DNA from: an uncultured bacterium
GTDB lineage: Bacteria; Verrucomicrobiota; Kiritimatiellia; RFP12; CAIWXQ01
Assembly: GCA_903916675.1 (NCBI GenBank)
Contig: CAIWXQ010000034.1
Span: 1 to 64,000 of the forward strand
Length of the DNA: 64,000 nt
Reading direction: 5' to 3'
Positions 51,779-60,893 of the stretch are shown here, in pieces. The first letter of the stretch is position 1; every line of letters begins with the position of its first letter. A program made the position numbers and the translations under genes. Under the pieces are notes generated by a model. It was given only the letters and a program-made list of their open reading frames with translations, ran no database searches and was not told where the DNA came from.

Positions 51779-53620
51779 ATGCGCGATCCGGCACGACAAC
51801 GCGCGCTGCTGCTCGTCTGGCTGCTGGCGCCGCTGGCGGTCCTGGCAGGCGGAACGACCAACGCCTTCCGGGTCGAGGTCGAGGCTGCCGCCATGGCCGA
51901 CGCGATCGCGCCGCCCATGTGCCGCAGCACCGCCCCAGCGTTCGTCACGGGCATCCCCGGCGTCGCGTTGCGCAGCCAGGGGTTTGCTGAGCCGCAGGCG
52001 GACATTTCGATTCGCGGCGCCCCGTTCAGTTCCTCCGGCCTAACGCTGGGAGGCCTTTCGCTGCGCAATCCGCAGACCGAGCATTTTCAATCCGACCTAC
52101 CTGTGCCGTGCGATGTCTTCGGTCCACCCCAGCTCCTGACAGGTCTGGATCAGTTCCGCGCCTCAGCCGGCCATCCAGCCGGCAGCGTGGCGCTCGGGTT
52201 TGCCACCCTGGAGGATCTACGGCGCATTGAGGTCGGCGGCGGGCCGAACGATCTATTTGCCAACCTGCGGCTGACCCGCAGCGACGCGCTCGACGACCTG
52301 CTCGTCGTCGGCGAGGGTGCCTTTGTCGAGGCCGCCTCCATCGGCCACGCCGACGGCTATGCCGATAACTACCTGAATCGGTGGTCCGGCGGCGCACAGG
52401 CGCAGTTTCGCGGCAATGGCAACCAACTCGACCTGCTCGGCGCCTATGGCTGGCGCGACTTCGGCGCGCGTGGTTTCTACGGCACAAGCCCGAGCTATCC
52501 TGCTGCGGAACAGGTGGACGAATGGCTGGCAGCTGCCACCGCGACCCTTGGCAGGGATAACCCCGACCTGCCGCCCAATCATGTCTCCTGGGGCTGGACG
52601 CAAACCGATGACAGCTACTGGCTGGATCGTTCCAATCATGGATTGTACGCGAACCACACGCTGTCCGACACCGCCACCCTGCACGGCGATACCCGCCAAG
52701 CATTGACCCCCGGGCTCGACCTCGACCTGCGCGCGGATGCCGATGCGGAATGGCTGGATGGCACGCACTCCGGAACAATCTCCCCGGCATACACCGGCCT
52801 GGGAACGCACGCCCGGGAACACCTCTCCCTTGCTGCGCTACCGCGCTGGACCGTCGGAGAATTCACCGGCACAGCTGGCGGCTCTGGGGAGTTCTTCGCG
52901 CGCGATCAGGCTGCCTGGCTTCCGGCTGCGGGCATCGAATGGCATCCCAGCGCCACACGACGCGTGGCGCTCTCCTACACCGAAGCCGTGCGCGAGCCAT
53001 CCTATACGGAACTGGATTATGAATCCCCCGGTTCGCTTGGCAACAACGGTCTCCAGCGGCAGCATACGCGCACGCTGGAACTGGCCTGGCGAGAAACGCA
53101 CGCCTGCGCCGAAGGCGGCGTGGCTCTTTTTGCCGAAGACGGCCGGAATCTGGTGGACTGGGTGCGCTCGACTCCTGGCGGACGCTGGGTCGCCACCAAC
53201 CTCGACCATGTGCGCACCTATGGATTCCTGGCTGACGCCGCCGTACCGATCACTCACACGGTGGCGGCCACCTTTGCCTATCAGGCGCTGGCAAAAACCT
53301 GCGCTACCGATGTCTACGCGAGTCGCTATGTGCTCGACTATCCCGAACAGTCCATCCGCCTCGGCGTGCGCGTACGCCTGATCGACGATCTGGCCTTCGC
53401 CTGCTGGCAGGAATGTGCCGTGTATGCGGGCAACCCTGACCGGGACGGCACGGACGTCTCGCTAGCAGCCAGCGCGGAACTCCGCTGGCGGTTCTGGCCG
53501 AAGGAAGGCGTGGAACTGGCAGCCGGCATTGTCAATCCGTGGGACAGCAGCCTCGAAATCTATCCGGGACAGCCCTCCGCCGGGCCGCGTGTCTATGCCA
53601 GCATGAAGCGGACGTGGTAA
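51779..53620 (+). CDS. TonB-dependent-receptor-like outer-membrane beta barrel
   Basis: 613 residues. Signal peptide (RALLLVWLLAPLAVLAG), a short divergent plug (about 60-160: VALRSQGFAEPQADISIRGA, LTLGGLSLRNPQTEHFQSDL, GSVALGF), then many amphipathic beta strands up to a C-terminal aromatic residue (VYASMKRTW), the usual outer-membrane barrel ending. The plug-barrel order and TEAVREPSYTELDY resemble BtuB/FepA-type receptors. No TonB box is obvious and no TonB, ExbB or ABC import genes are adjacent. No cobalamin riboswitch is seen in the 63-bp gap upstream. Substrate unknown. Confidence 0.75.
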   Translation: MRDPARQRALLLVWLLAPLAVLAGGTTNAFRVEVEAAAMADAIAPPMCRSTAPAFVTGIPGVALRSQGFAEPQADISIRGAPFSSSGLTLGGLSLRNPQTEHFQSDLPVPCDVFGPPQLLTGLDQFRASAGHPAGSVALGFATLEDLRRIEVGGGPNDLFANLRLTRSDALDDLLVVGEGAFVEAASIGHADGYADNYLNRWSGGAQAQFRGNGNQLDLLGAYGWRDFGARGFYGTSPSYPAAEQVDEWLAAATATLGRDNPDLPPNHVSWGWTQTDDSYWLDRSNHGLYANHTLSDTATLHGDTRQALTPGLDLDLRADADAEWLDGTHSGTISPAYTGLGTHAREHLSLAALPRWTVGEFTGTAGGSGEFFARDQAAWLPAAGIEWHPSATRRVALSYTEAVREPSYTELDYESPGSLGNNGLQRQHTRTLELAWRETHACAEGGVALFAEDGRNLVDWVRSTPGGRWVATNLDHVRTYGFLADAAVPITHTVAATFAYQALAKTCATDVYASRYVLDYPEQSIRLGVRVRLIDDLAFACWQECAVYAGNPDRDGTDVSLAASAELRWRFWPKEGVELAAGIVNPWDSSLEIYPGQPSAGPRVYASMKRTW

Positions 53621-53634
53621 GACGCCGGTAGCAC

Positions 53635-54681
53635 CTACGGCGCTGCCAGCAGTTCGACGCGTACAGGAAAATGGTCTGAGTAGCCGGTGATATAGGAATC
53701 GCGGATGATGCCGTCCTCGTCCTTCTTGCGCGACCGGTTGAACGACAGCGGATGCCCGTAGCGGTCTCGCTGTTGCGGCAGCACAAACGGGCCGTAGGAG
53801 TTCGTCACCACCTGCCACATGGAGGTCCGCGCACCGCCGGGGAGCATGCCGCCGCTGACGCTCATAGAGTCGAACGAATTCCAGGCGCGGTCCTTGCCGT
53901 AATAGAACGTGCCGCGCTGTTCGGGCGGCAGCAGGCCGGAGAGATTGAACAGCACGGCTGGTCCGCTGGCGGCCGCAAAGGCCACCGGGTTCCAGAGCGC
54001 GAAGCCCGCCTCGACGGTCAGACTCGGCGCGTCGATGTTGTCGTTGAAGTCGCCCAGCGCCACCACCGCTGCGGCGGGATCCCTTGCCAGGCATCGCAGC
54101 ACCTCGGCACGCGCGGCGTGCGCCTCGGTGGCGCGGATCGCCAGATTCTGGTCCCTGGGTCCGAGCCATGACTTCCAATGGTTGAGGCAGACAGTTAATG
54201 GCCGCCCTTGAATCTCGAACCGCGCCACCAGGATGTCCCGCTGCTGCGGCACGGGCGCGATCCAGTTCGTGGCTACCGGCGCGACGCGCGCGAGCATAGC
54301 CACATCGATGCCGCGCCGGTCACCGCCCTCGCGGTGCAGGATCACGGGCAAGTCGAACTGGTGGGAGACGCGCAGCACGCAGGCCAGGTCCTCCAACACA
54401 CGCCGGTTCTCCACCTCGGTCAGGCAGAGCACGTCCGGCCGCATAGCGGCGATGATCTCGGCCAGATGCGCCAGCTTGAGCGCATAGCGTTTCGAGGTCC
54501 AGTGCTCCCAGCCATCAGGCGTGAAATCCGCCGCGCCGGGATTGGCCGCATCGTTGTACGGATCGAACAGGTTCTGGACATTCCACGATGCCAGCACCAG
54601 CCGGTTGGCGGCAGGTGTCTCCGCAGCGGCAGCGTATACTAACGTCGGCAGTAGGATCAGCAGCAGGAGCGTCTTTTGCAT
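53635..54681 (-). CDS. Secreted endonuclease/exonuclease/phosphatase-family protein
   Basis: 348 residues from ATG 54681, which gives a clean signal peptide (MQKTLLLLILLPTLVYAAAA). A GTG at 54717 is the only longer choice. EEP-fold motifs in order: LASWNVQNLFDPYNDA, LCLTEVENRRVL (metal-binding Glu), VCLNHWKSW, VVALGDFNDNID, and C-terminal YSDHFPVRV (catalytic Asp-His). Likely a metal-dependent phosphodiesterase or nuclease acting outside the cytoplasm. The substrate is open (nucleic acid, sugar phosphate or lipid). Last gene of a minus-strand run, directly after the lipoprotein gene. Confidence 0.82.
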   Translation of the reverse strand: MQKTLLLLILLPTLVYAAAAETPAANRLVLASWNVQNLFDPYNDAANPGAADFTPDGWEHWTSKRYALKLAHLAEIIAAMRPDVLCLTEVENRRVLEDLACVLRVSHQFDLPVILHREGGDRRGIDVAMLARVAPVATNWIAPVPQQRDILVARFEIQGRPLTVCLNHWKSWLGPRDQNLAIRATEAHAARAEVLRCLARDPAAAVVALGDFNDNIDAPSLTVEAGFALWNPVAFAAASGPAVLFNLSGLLPPEQRGTFYYGKDRAWNSFDSMSVSGGMLPGGARTSMWQVVTNSYGPFVLPQQRDRYGHPLSFNRSRKKDEDGIIRDSYITGYSDHFPVRVELLAAP

Positions 54682-54717
54682 GTCCTGATTCCGCAGCACA
54701 GCAACCTGTCTCCGCAC

Positions 54718-55623
54718 CTATTCGTCCACCGGTATGGCGAGAAACCTGTAAAAACCGCGGCGCAGTTCCTGTAGTTCTGCCTCTCGTTCCCGCGGCCCGA
54801 GCGAATACTGGGCGCCCCCAACCGTGCCCGTCACGTTCGTTCCTTGCCACGGCAGGGCCAGCCGGTTTCCTGCGCCCGAGGCGACGATCTCCTGTGCCGC
54901 AGGCGCAAAGACAGGGAATGAAATCCGGGATGGCGTGGGGCCGGGTTCCGCAGCGGCGGCAGCCCGAACCATAATGGTCGGATGTTCTGTAGCAGCTGTT
55001 CCGGCTGCACCAACCGCACTCCAGCCGGCCGACCCGAGCTCGCGGACGAGCAAGAGTGCCGCCGGAGCGAAGTCCTGATTCCGCGTCAGCGCGTTCACGC
55101 CGACCTGAAGCGCCAACGGCTCTTTGCGGGAAGGGTTTGTATGCGGGACAAGCTCGGGGGCCGGTATCGGCATGCGTGGCGCGGGGAACGGCCGATCCGC
55201 GCACGCGGCGGAAATAGCCGGCAGCGCCGGCGGATTCTCCGCTGGGATGGAATCCGCGATCCGTGTCCGCGAATCCGTGCCAACCGGAACCGGAAGCACC
55301 CGTGACTTCTCCGGCAGGACACATGCGTGGAGGGCCGACGCAGCGTCGCGCGTCATGGCAACAGCAGGCGCCGCAGGTGCCGGCGGCAGCGCGCCAACTG
55401 TCGGTTGCACAGATGTACCGTTGCGTTTTATCGTTGCGTTTCCGCCGCCGCTGTCCGGGCATTCTGCGGCCGAAACAACCTGTACCTGTTCCCGACCTAC
55501 CGCCGCCGGGATGGCTTGCGGCACGTTTCGCGCCGCCGGCATAGAAGAACTCCCTGCGGTCAACGGCGTCGTGACCCGGCATCCGCCGAGGAGCAGAATG
55601 CCTACCAGCACAGTCCTACACAT
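54718..55623 (-). CDS. Pro/Ala-rich lipoprotein of unknown function
   Basis: 301 residues. A short signal with lipobox VGILLLGGC is followed by a long Pro/Ala/Val-rich low-complexity part (20-170), then a more ordered C-terminal region (VNALTRNQDFAPAALLLVRE, RISFPVFAPAAQEIVASGAG, REREAELQELRRGFYRFLAI). No family recognised. It lies 4 bp after the 849-residue membrane protein and immediately before the secreted EEP enzyme, so the three are likely one unit at the cell envelope. The low-complexity half could span the periplasm. Confidence 0.6.
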   Translation of the reverse strand: MCRTVLVGILLLGGCRVTTPLTAGSSSMPAARNVPQAIPAAVGREQVQVVSAAECPDSGGGNATIKRNGTSVQPTVGALPPAPAAPAVAMTRDAASALHACVLPEKSRVLPVPVGTDSRTRIADSIPAENPPALPAISAACADRPFPAPRMPIPAPELVPHTNPSRKEPLALQVGVNALTRNQDFAPAALLLVRELGSAGWSAVGAAGTAATEHPTIMVRAAAAAEPGPTPSRISFPVFAPAAQEIVASGAGNRLALPWQGTNVTGTVGGAQYSLGPREREAELQELRRGFYRFLAIPVDE

Positions 55624-55627
55624 GGGC

Positions 55628-58177
55628 TTATTGCCAGAGGGATTGGAACGCGGCGAGCAGCGGCGACTTGCTCTTGTCGCTGCAGCAGGCGGTCAGGATA
55701 AACCGGGCGGAGCGCGCCGAGGAATAGGTCTTCTCCACCACCAAGTCCTGCAGGCCTTTCCGGTCGCGGGTCCCGACTTGCGCGCGCAGGCGATCCACTA
55801 GGGAATCGAAATCCAGTGTGTCGGCACAGCGATCCATAAGCCGGCCAACAATGCCGGCTTCGCGGCCAGAGTCCAGGGACGCCAGCGCCTCGGTCGCCGA
55901 GGGCAGCCCGGGCCGGTTGAAGCGATCCGCCTGATAGTTGTAGCTGGCCGTCACGTTGAGCCGGTTACCGCCGGCGGGGCAGACACCCAGTGCCATGTCG
56001 AAGCCGAGGTAGCGCTGTATCTGCTGGTAGCGAGCGGAGGCTGCCGCGTTCTTGGGAACAGCCCGGAAGAAGCGGCCGGCGTCAAACCAGAATCCCAGGA
56101 CTTCCCCCGGCGCCGGCACATGAAACGCGGCGGGGGCCACGCGCCTGCCGTCTGCGAGGCAGTGGCGGATTTCGCTCTCCGTCTGCGGGGCCTGCGGGTT
56201 TCCCTCAAACTCCACGAGGAGAATGGCAACCTGGCCGGCAATCGCAAAGGTGAAGAACCCGCCCTCGGGATCCATGTATCGCCCTTCACCGTACCGGATC
56301 ATGGTCCGGTTGCGCGCCAGGGAGAGAGCGGGGTCGCGGGTCGGCCGTAGATCGCGGGTAACCTGCTCGGCAAAACTCGAAAGGGTCGCTTCCGCAGCGG
56401 CCGGCTGCGCAATGCGCGCAATCAGCCCGCAGAAAATCACGGGGCGCAGCGACACGTCCACGGCCGCTCCGGCAGGAACCTTGGCGAACAGATAGACGTC
56501 CGCCCGCGGGTCGAATCCATCCCCCTGCGCGCAGGTCAGCAGCGAGCCCAGCACCGTACGGTTGGTTCCGCCGGACCACTCGGCCAGGCTCCGGGTGGAT
56601 GTGCACTGCAGCAGCTCGGCCGGCCGCAGTGTCACCACTGCCACGCTCTCCCCCGGAATCCACCGGGCGTGGGCGGTCTGCGCCTGGCGTGGCGCGACGG
56701 CCAGCACCCAGTAGAGCCCCAGGCATCCGGTGCCAGCCAGCAGAAAGCCCAGCAGCAGGTTAGCGCCGAATTTTGTCCAGCGCCCCTTGCTTCGGTCGGA
56801 CGGGGAATCGTCCGCAGCCGGCGGCTCGTTGGCAGCCGGCAAGGGAATTGGCGGCAAGGCCGGCGGCGCAGCGAAAACCCGGCCATGCCGCTCGCGCAGG
56901 AGGGCAACGTTGAAGCCAACGGCGAGGCAGACCGCCAGCGGATCGAAAACTATCACCAGCGCAAGGATCAGCCATTTGACGACATCGTCGGCCGCAGCGT
57001 CGAAGGCGCGGGCGACGAACCGGTAGGATCCGATGTCCGTAGTGGCGATTTGCGACTGCAAGCCGCGGATTTCGTCGGAGCAGGTCCGGATGCGCTGGTG
57101 CTGCGCCTCGAGCTGGGTGTCGCCCGTGTTGCGCAGCGCGGCGGTCGCGGTCTGCACACCGTCGATTCGCGCCTGCAACTGCGCCTGGGCCTCGGCCTGC
57201 GATTTGCGCAGCGCCTGTTCCTCCGTGTCCAAGCGGGAGCTGTCCTGCGCGGCCAGGTCTCGGATCGAGGCGATTTCGCGGTCTGCGGCCTCCACACGCT
57301 TGCCATGTGCGGCGCGCAGCTGGTCCTGCCGGCTCCGGCAGGCCGTGATCCCTGTGGCGATGGTTTCGCGCTCGCTGCGCTGCTGCTCGCGGAGTTCCTG
57401 GCCGCGCTTGACGCCGTCCACGTGAAAGATCCAGGGACCGCCGATCGGCAGCAGTCCTGGCCCGCCGATCTGCGTGTAGGTGTTCACGGCCTCGTCGAGA
57501 GTCGCCAGGTTCTGCTGCAGCTTCTCGATGGCGGCATCCTCGGAGGCAATGTCCTTTCGTAGCGCTTCGGCCTGCTCGCCAATGCGCGCGGCCACGGCCT
57601 GCATGTCCTTGTCGCGCCGGTCCTGGATGGTCTTGCGTTGCTCCTGCAGCCGGGAAAGGGACTGTTCGAACAGGGCCGTTGCCTGCGTCAGATGCTGCCG
57701 CACGACGCCGACGTCCTCGCGGCCGTCCGCCGACACTTTTCCGATGCGGCTGTGCGCATCGTCGATCTGCCGCTGGGTGTCGGCGATCTCCTTCTGCAGG
57801 CCGGCAATCTGCTCCTCCAGCTGGCCAACGCCGGTGTGCGTGCGCTCATACGCCCGCGCCAGATAACCGTAGTTGCCGAGCGATGTGATGCCGATCAGCG
57901 TCAGGACCGCCAAGGTCAGATAGATCCGCAGCGGGATGGTAAGCTGCCCCCAGAACCAGTAGAGAAACGAGGCCGCCACCAGCTTGCCGACCTCCAAGCT
58001 GCTCGCCATGATCATCACGGCCGTGGCGGACCCGACAAACAGCATGCCCAGGCCGCAGACCGAGAAGAACGCGGAGCATCCCGCGATGAAGATGGCCGCT
58101 GCGCCGATAAAATATTTGAATGCCGACGGAATCGGCGCCATCGTCTCCGCGCCGTGCCAATCCTGCCCCTGACGCAT
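55628..58177 (-). CDS. Large membrane protein with central coiled coil and extracytoplasmic domain
   Basis: 849 residues from ATG 58177 (AGGAGGT just upstream; the open frame runs on to 58372 without support). Three N-terminal membrane segments (about 13-90: FKYFIGAAAIFIAGCSAFFS, TAVMIMASSLEVGKLVAASF, YLTLAVLTLIGITSLGNYGY), a coiled coil of about 290 residues (100-390; GQLEEQIAGLQKEIADTQRQ and similar), two more membrane segments (about 420-445 and 487-510), then a C-terminal domain of about 340 residues with no known motif (RWIPGESVAVVTLRPAELLQ). The N-terminal block resembles uncharacterised membrane proteins also seen in phages. Function unknown. Confidence 0.7.
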   Translation of the reverse strand: MRQGQDWHGAETMAPIPSAFKYFIGAAAIFIAGCSAFFSVCGLGMLFVGSATAVMIMASSLEVGKLVAASFLYWFWGQLTIPLRIYLTLAVLTLIGITSLGNYGYLARAYERTHTGVGQLEEQIAGLQKEIADTQRQIDDAHSRIGKVSADGREDVGVVRQHLTQATALFEQSLSRLQEQRKTIQDRRDKDMQAVAARIGEQAEALRKDIASEDAAIEKLQQNLATLDEAVNTYTQIGGPGLLPIGGPWIFHVDGVKRGQELREQQRSERETIATGITACRSRQDQLRAAHGKRVEAADREIASIRDLAAQDSSRLDTEEQALRKSQAEAQAQLQARIDGVQTATAALRNTGDTQLEAQHQRIRTCSDEIRGLQSQIATTDIGSYRFVARAFDAAADDVVKWLILALVIVFDPLAVCLAVGFNVALLRERHGRVFAAPPALPPIPLPAANEPPAADDSPSDRSKGRWTKFGANLLLGFLLAGTGCLGLYWVLAVAPRQAQTAHARWIPGESVAVVTLRPAELLQCTSTRSLAEWSGGTNRTVLGSLLTCAQGDGFDPRADVYLFAKVPAGAAVDVSLRPVIFCGLIARIAQPAAAEATLSSFAEQVTRDLRPTRDPALSLARNRTMIRYGEGRYMDPEGGFFTFAIAGQVAILLVEFEGNPQAPQTESEIRHCLADGRRVAPAAFHVPAPGEVLGFWFDAGRFFRAVPKNAAASARYQQIQRYLGFDMALGVCPAGGNRLNVTASYNYQADRFNRPGLPSATEALASLDSGREAGIVGRLMDRCADTLDFDSLVDRLRAQVGTRDRKGLQDLVVEKTYSSARSARFILTACCSDKSKSPLLAAFQSLWQ

Positions 58178-58311
58178 ACGACCTCCTCTTGCCGCCGCTC
58201 GCGCCGCCTTGGCAGCAGGGCGCCATTCGATCCAGCCGGAAGAATGCAGCATAGCGGATTTCGGCGGCGGCGCAACTGGATTTGGCTGCGCGGCAACCCA
58301 CGGGCGACCGC

Positions 58312-59460
58312 CTACAGCGCCAGGCTTGGCGCGACATCCAGTGCCAGCGCCGCAGCGCCGCGCACGCCGCACCCAATGCCCGCCAGGCCAGCGATCATGG
58401 CGGCGTTGTCGCCGCAGTACTTTGGCTCCGCCAGCAGCAGCCGCACACGCCGGCGGTCGGCTACTTCGCGCAACCGTTCCCGCAGCCGGGCGTTGAGAGA
58501 GACCCCGCCGCCCACGGCCAGACAGTCATACCGTCCGGCACGCAGCGCGCGGTCGCAACGGTCCGCCAGCGCACTCACGATCGCCTCCTGATAGCTGGCA
58601 GCCACGGCGTTCACCTCCGCCGGCTCTTGCGCCGGCTGGCGGCGGAGGTGGTACATCAGCGCGGTTTTGAGTCCACTGAAGCTCACGCACAATTCTGGCC
58701 GCAGGTCGCCGGAGACCCGGCGATGCCCGGCCTGCACCCGCCCCTGTGTAAATGTTAGCTCGCCGCGCGTCGTCGCCTGCCGCGCCGCGCGGTCGATCGC
58801 CGGACCACCGGGATAGCCAAGCCCAAGCAGTTGCGCCGCCTTGTCGAACGCCTCGCCCGCCGCATCATCCAGCGTCTGCCCAATCACGCGGTACCTGCCC
58901 GGCTGCGGAACCTCCACCAGCAGCGAATGCCCGCCGGAGACCACCAGCGCCAGGAGCGGACCGGCCTCCGCCGGCGCCGGTGCGCCCGGCGAAAGAAAGA
59001 CGGAATGGATGTGCGCCTCGATGTGGTTGATGCCGATCAGCGGCTTGTTCAGGCGCAGCGCAAGCCCTTTGGCTGCCGCCAGGCCAACCACCAGCGAACT
59101 CGCCAGCCCTGGCCCGTAGGTGACAGCAATGGCGTCGAGACTGTCGAATGCGGAATGCGGAATGCGGAGTGCGGAGTTTTTCGCATGGGTCTCAATTACT
59201 TGATTCCGAACTCCACCTTCCGGGCTCCGCATTCGAGACTCCGTATCCCGTATCCCGTATCCCGCATCTTGCATCGCCTGCAACACCACCCCTGGCAGCT
59301 TTTCCACATGGCTGCGCGAAGCAATCTCCGGCACCACGCCACCGTAGGGCTGGTGAAGCGCGACCTGGCTGTAGACCACGCTGGAAAGCGCCTCGCGACC
59401 GTCGCACACGACAGCGGCGGCGGTTTCGTCGCAAGAGGTTTCTATTCCGAGAATGGTCAT
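58312..59460 (-). CDS. tsaD: tRNA N6-adenosine threonylcarbamoyltransferase TsaD
   Basis: Transfers threonylcarbamoyl to A37 of ANN-decoding tRNAs. 382 residues against about 340 usual. MTILGIETSCDETAAAVV at the N-terminus, GGVVPEIASRSHVEKLPGVV (metal-binding His of the HxxxH region), VTYGPGL, GINHIEAHIHSV, LVVSGGHSLL, GEAFDKAAQLLGLGYPGGPA and VAVGGGVSLNARLRER are all present. About 40 extra residues (64-105; IRDTESRMRSPEGG, NSALRIPHSAF) are coded by a heptamer island between the VVLQAMQDA helix and the LDAIAVTYGPG strand, normally a loop of a few residues. The start ATG is the last ATG of a CAATGAC array. No Shine-Dalgarno site. Confidence 0.95.
   Translation of the reverse strand: MTILGIETSCDETAAAVVCDGREALSSVVYSQVALHQPYGGVVPEIASRSHVEKLPGVVLQAMQDAGYGIRDTESRMRSPEGGVRNQVIETHAKNSALRIPHSAFDSLDAIAVTYGPGLASSLVVGLAAAKGLALRLNKPLIGINHIEAHIHSVFLSPGAPAPAEAGPLLALVVSGGHSLLVEVPQPGRYRVIGQTLDDAAGEAFDKAAQLLGLGYPGGPAIDRAARQATTRGELTFTQGRVQAGHRRVSGDLRPELCVSFSGLKTALMYHLRRQPAQEPAEVNAVAASYQEAIVSALADRCDRALRAGRYDCLAVGGGVSLNARLRERLREVADRRRVRLLLAEPKYCGDNAAMIAGLAGIGCGVRGAAALALDVAPSLAL
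59145..59272. repeat. Heptamer island inside tsaD
   Basis: Plus strand: GAATGCG-GAATGCG-GAATGCG-GAGTGCG-GAG (59146-59176), TTCCGAA-CTCCACC-TTCCGGG-CTCCGCA-TTCGAGA (59204-59238), and CCGTATC-CCGTATC-CCGTATC-CCGCATC (59241-59268). Read in frame it adds about 40 residues to TsaD. Confidence 0.88.
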
Positions 59461-59510
59461 TGGTCATTGGTCATTGGTCATTGGGGATGGAGACACCAAT
59501 GACAAATGAC
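59456..59510. repeat. CAATGAC heptamer array at the tsaD start
   Basis: Four tandem TCATTGG units (59458-59485 on the plus strand; CAATGAC/CCAATGA on the minus) run from the tsaD start codon upstream. They are followed by inverted CCAATGACAAATGAC (59495-59510) up to the S41 protease stop. The array can fold on itself and holds several ATGs in rotating frames. Confidence 0.88.
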
Positions 59511-60857
59511 TTATTTCTTCTGAAGCGCCCGGGCGCTGATGACGGCGTCCACGGCGCGGGCCAGTTGTGTATCCTCGATGTTGTCGAGCTTCTCGCGGGT
59601 CGCCACGGGAAAGGCGTCAGGCAGTTCTACATACGCGCGCTTGAGCAGTACCTGGTTCCAGATCGCCAGCGGCACGGGCGCGGCGATGTCCGGCACGATC
59701 CCCTTGCCGTGGATCATGCGCCCGGCGGGCGTGTAGTAGTGGGCGGTCGTCAGGCGCACCGCGCAGTCCGGCCGCGTAGTCAGCCGCAGGATGTTTTGCA
59801 CGGAGGCCTTGCCAAAGGTGGTCTCCCCCACGAGAACCGCGCGGTGGTGATCCTGCAGGGCGCCGGAGACAATCTCCGCCGCGCTCGCGCTGCGGGCGTT
59901 GACCAGTACGGCCAGGGGGATGTCGGTGACGTGCAGGGCGCCTTCCGCGCGGTAGCACTCCTCGTCGCGTGCGCCGTCGCGGCCGCGCACGGAGACGATC
60001 TCTGCGTTCTTTGGCAGCAGGGCGCCGGCGATTTCAACCGCCGTGCTCAGCAGACCGCCGGGGTTGTCGCGCAGGTCCACCACCAGCGCCGTCATCTCCT
60101 GCCCCTGCAGTTTCCGCAGCGCCAGCAGAAAGTCGGGCCCGGAGTCCTCGCCGAACTGCGTCAGCCGGATGTACCCCACACCATCGCGGAGGATGGCGCC
60201 ACCCTTGACACTCGCCACTTTGATCGCCTCGCGCCGGAGCGTTGCGTCGAAGGGATCACGCCCGTCGCGTTCGATCGTCACCGTGACCGGCGATCCCTGC
60301 GGGCCGCGCAGACGGCGCACGGTTTCGTCCATCGAAATGCCAAGCGCGGCCTGGCCGTCGATCTTCACAATCCGGTCGCCGGCCAGCAGCCCGGCACGCT
60401 GGGCCGGCGTGCCGTCCATGGGCGAGAGGATCACGATGCGGCCATCCTTGATGCCGACGTGTACGCCAATGCCGGAAAAGCGCCCACTGGTGTCCTCGCA
60501 GAGCTCCTGGTACTGCTCGGGTGGCAGAAAGCCGCTGTGCGGATCGAGCGAGCCGAGCATGCCGTCGATCGCGCCGTAGATCAGGTCGCGGAACGGCTTT
60601 TCCTCCGCGTACTGCCGCCGGACCAGCATCAGCGCCTCGGTGAACACGGCGATGTCGTCATAGACCGCGTCCCGTGGCGCCACGTTGGTGCCGGTCGGCG
60701 CGACTGCATTCGTGGCCGCCGACAACGACGCGTCCATCGCCGGCGCCGGCTCGGCCATGACGCGGAAGGCAGGCGCCGTCGCCAGAACCGCCCACCAGAG
60801 CAACACCTGCCACCGGAGAAAGCGTCTGCCCGTTTCTTTTCTTGTTCGCTCGCGCAT
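59511..60857 (-). CDS. S41-family C-terminal processing protease
   Basis: 448 residues from ATG 60857, chosen because a -10 hexamer lies 6 nt upstream and the longer open frame runs through the promoter. Basic N-terminus then signal or anchor (FLRWQVLLWWAVLATAPAF), a helical region (YAEEKPFRDLIYGAIDGMLG, SLDPHSGFLPPEQYQEL), PDZ domain (IGVHVGIKDGRIVILSPMDG, AGLLAGDRIVKIDGQ) and the protease core with ALVVDLRDNPGG, the nucleophile loop LVNARSASAAEIVSGAL (Ser) and VGETTFGKASVQ (Lys). Acts in the periplasm or at the inner membrane, like CtpA/Prc. First gene of the minus-strand run leading to tsaD. Confidence 0.92.
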   Translation of the reverse strand: MRERTRKETGRRFLRWQVLLWWAVLATAPAFRVMAEPAPAMDASLSAATNAVAPTGTNVAPRDAVYDDIAVFTEALMLVRRQYAEEKPFRDLIYGAIDGMLGSLDPHSGFLPPEQYQELCEDTSGRFSGIGVHVGIKDGRIVILSPMDGTPAQRAGLLAGDRIVKIDGQAALGISMDETVRRLRGPQGSPVTVTIERDGRDPFDATLRREAIKVASVKGGAILRDGVGYIRLTQFGEDSGPDFLLALRKLQGQEMTALVVDLRDNPGGLLSTAVEIAGALLPKNAEIVSVRGRDGARDEECYRAEGALHVTDIPLAVLVNARSASAAEIVSGALQDHHRAVLVGETTFGKASVQNILRLTTRPDCAVRLTTAHYYTPAGRMIHGKGIVPDIAAPVPLAIWNQVLLKRAYVELPDAFPVATREKLDNIEDTQLARAVDAVISARALQKK

Positions 60858-60863
60858 GGGTTC

Positions 60864-60893
60864 ATTGTCGCAGACGCCGCACCCGCCGCACAA
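60864..60893 (-). promoter_or_regulatory. Predicted S41 protease promoter, leaderless layout
   Basis: Minus strand TTGTGC (60893-60888), 18-bp spacer ending TGC, GACAAT (60869-60864), 6 nt to the ATG at 60857. Confidence 0.5.
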
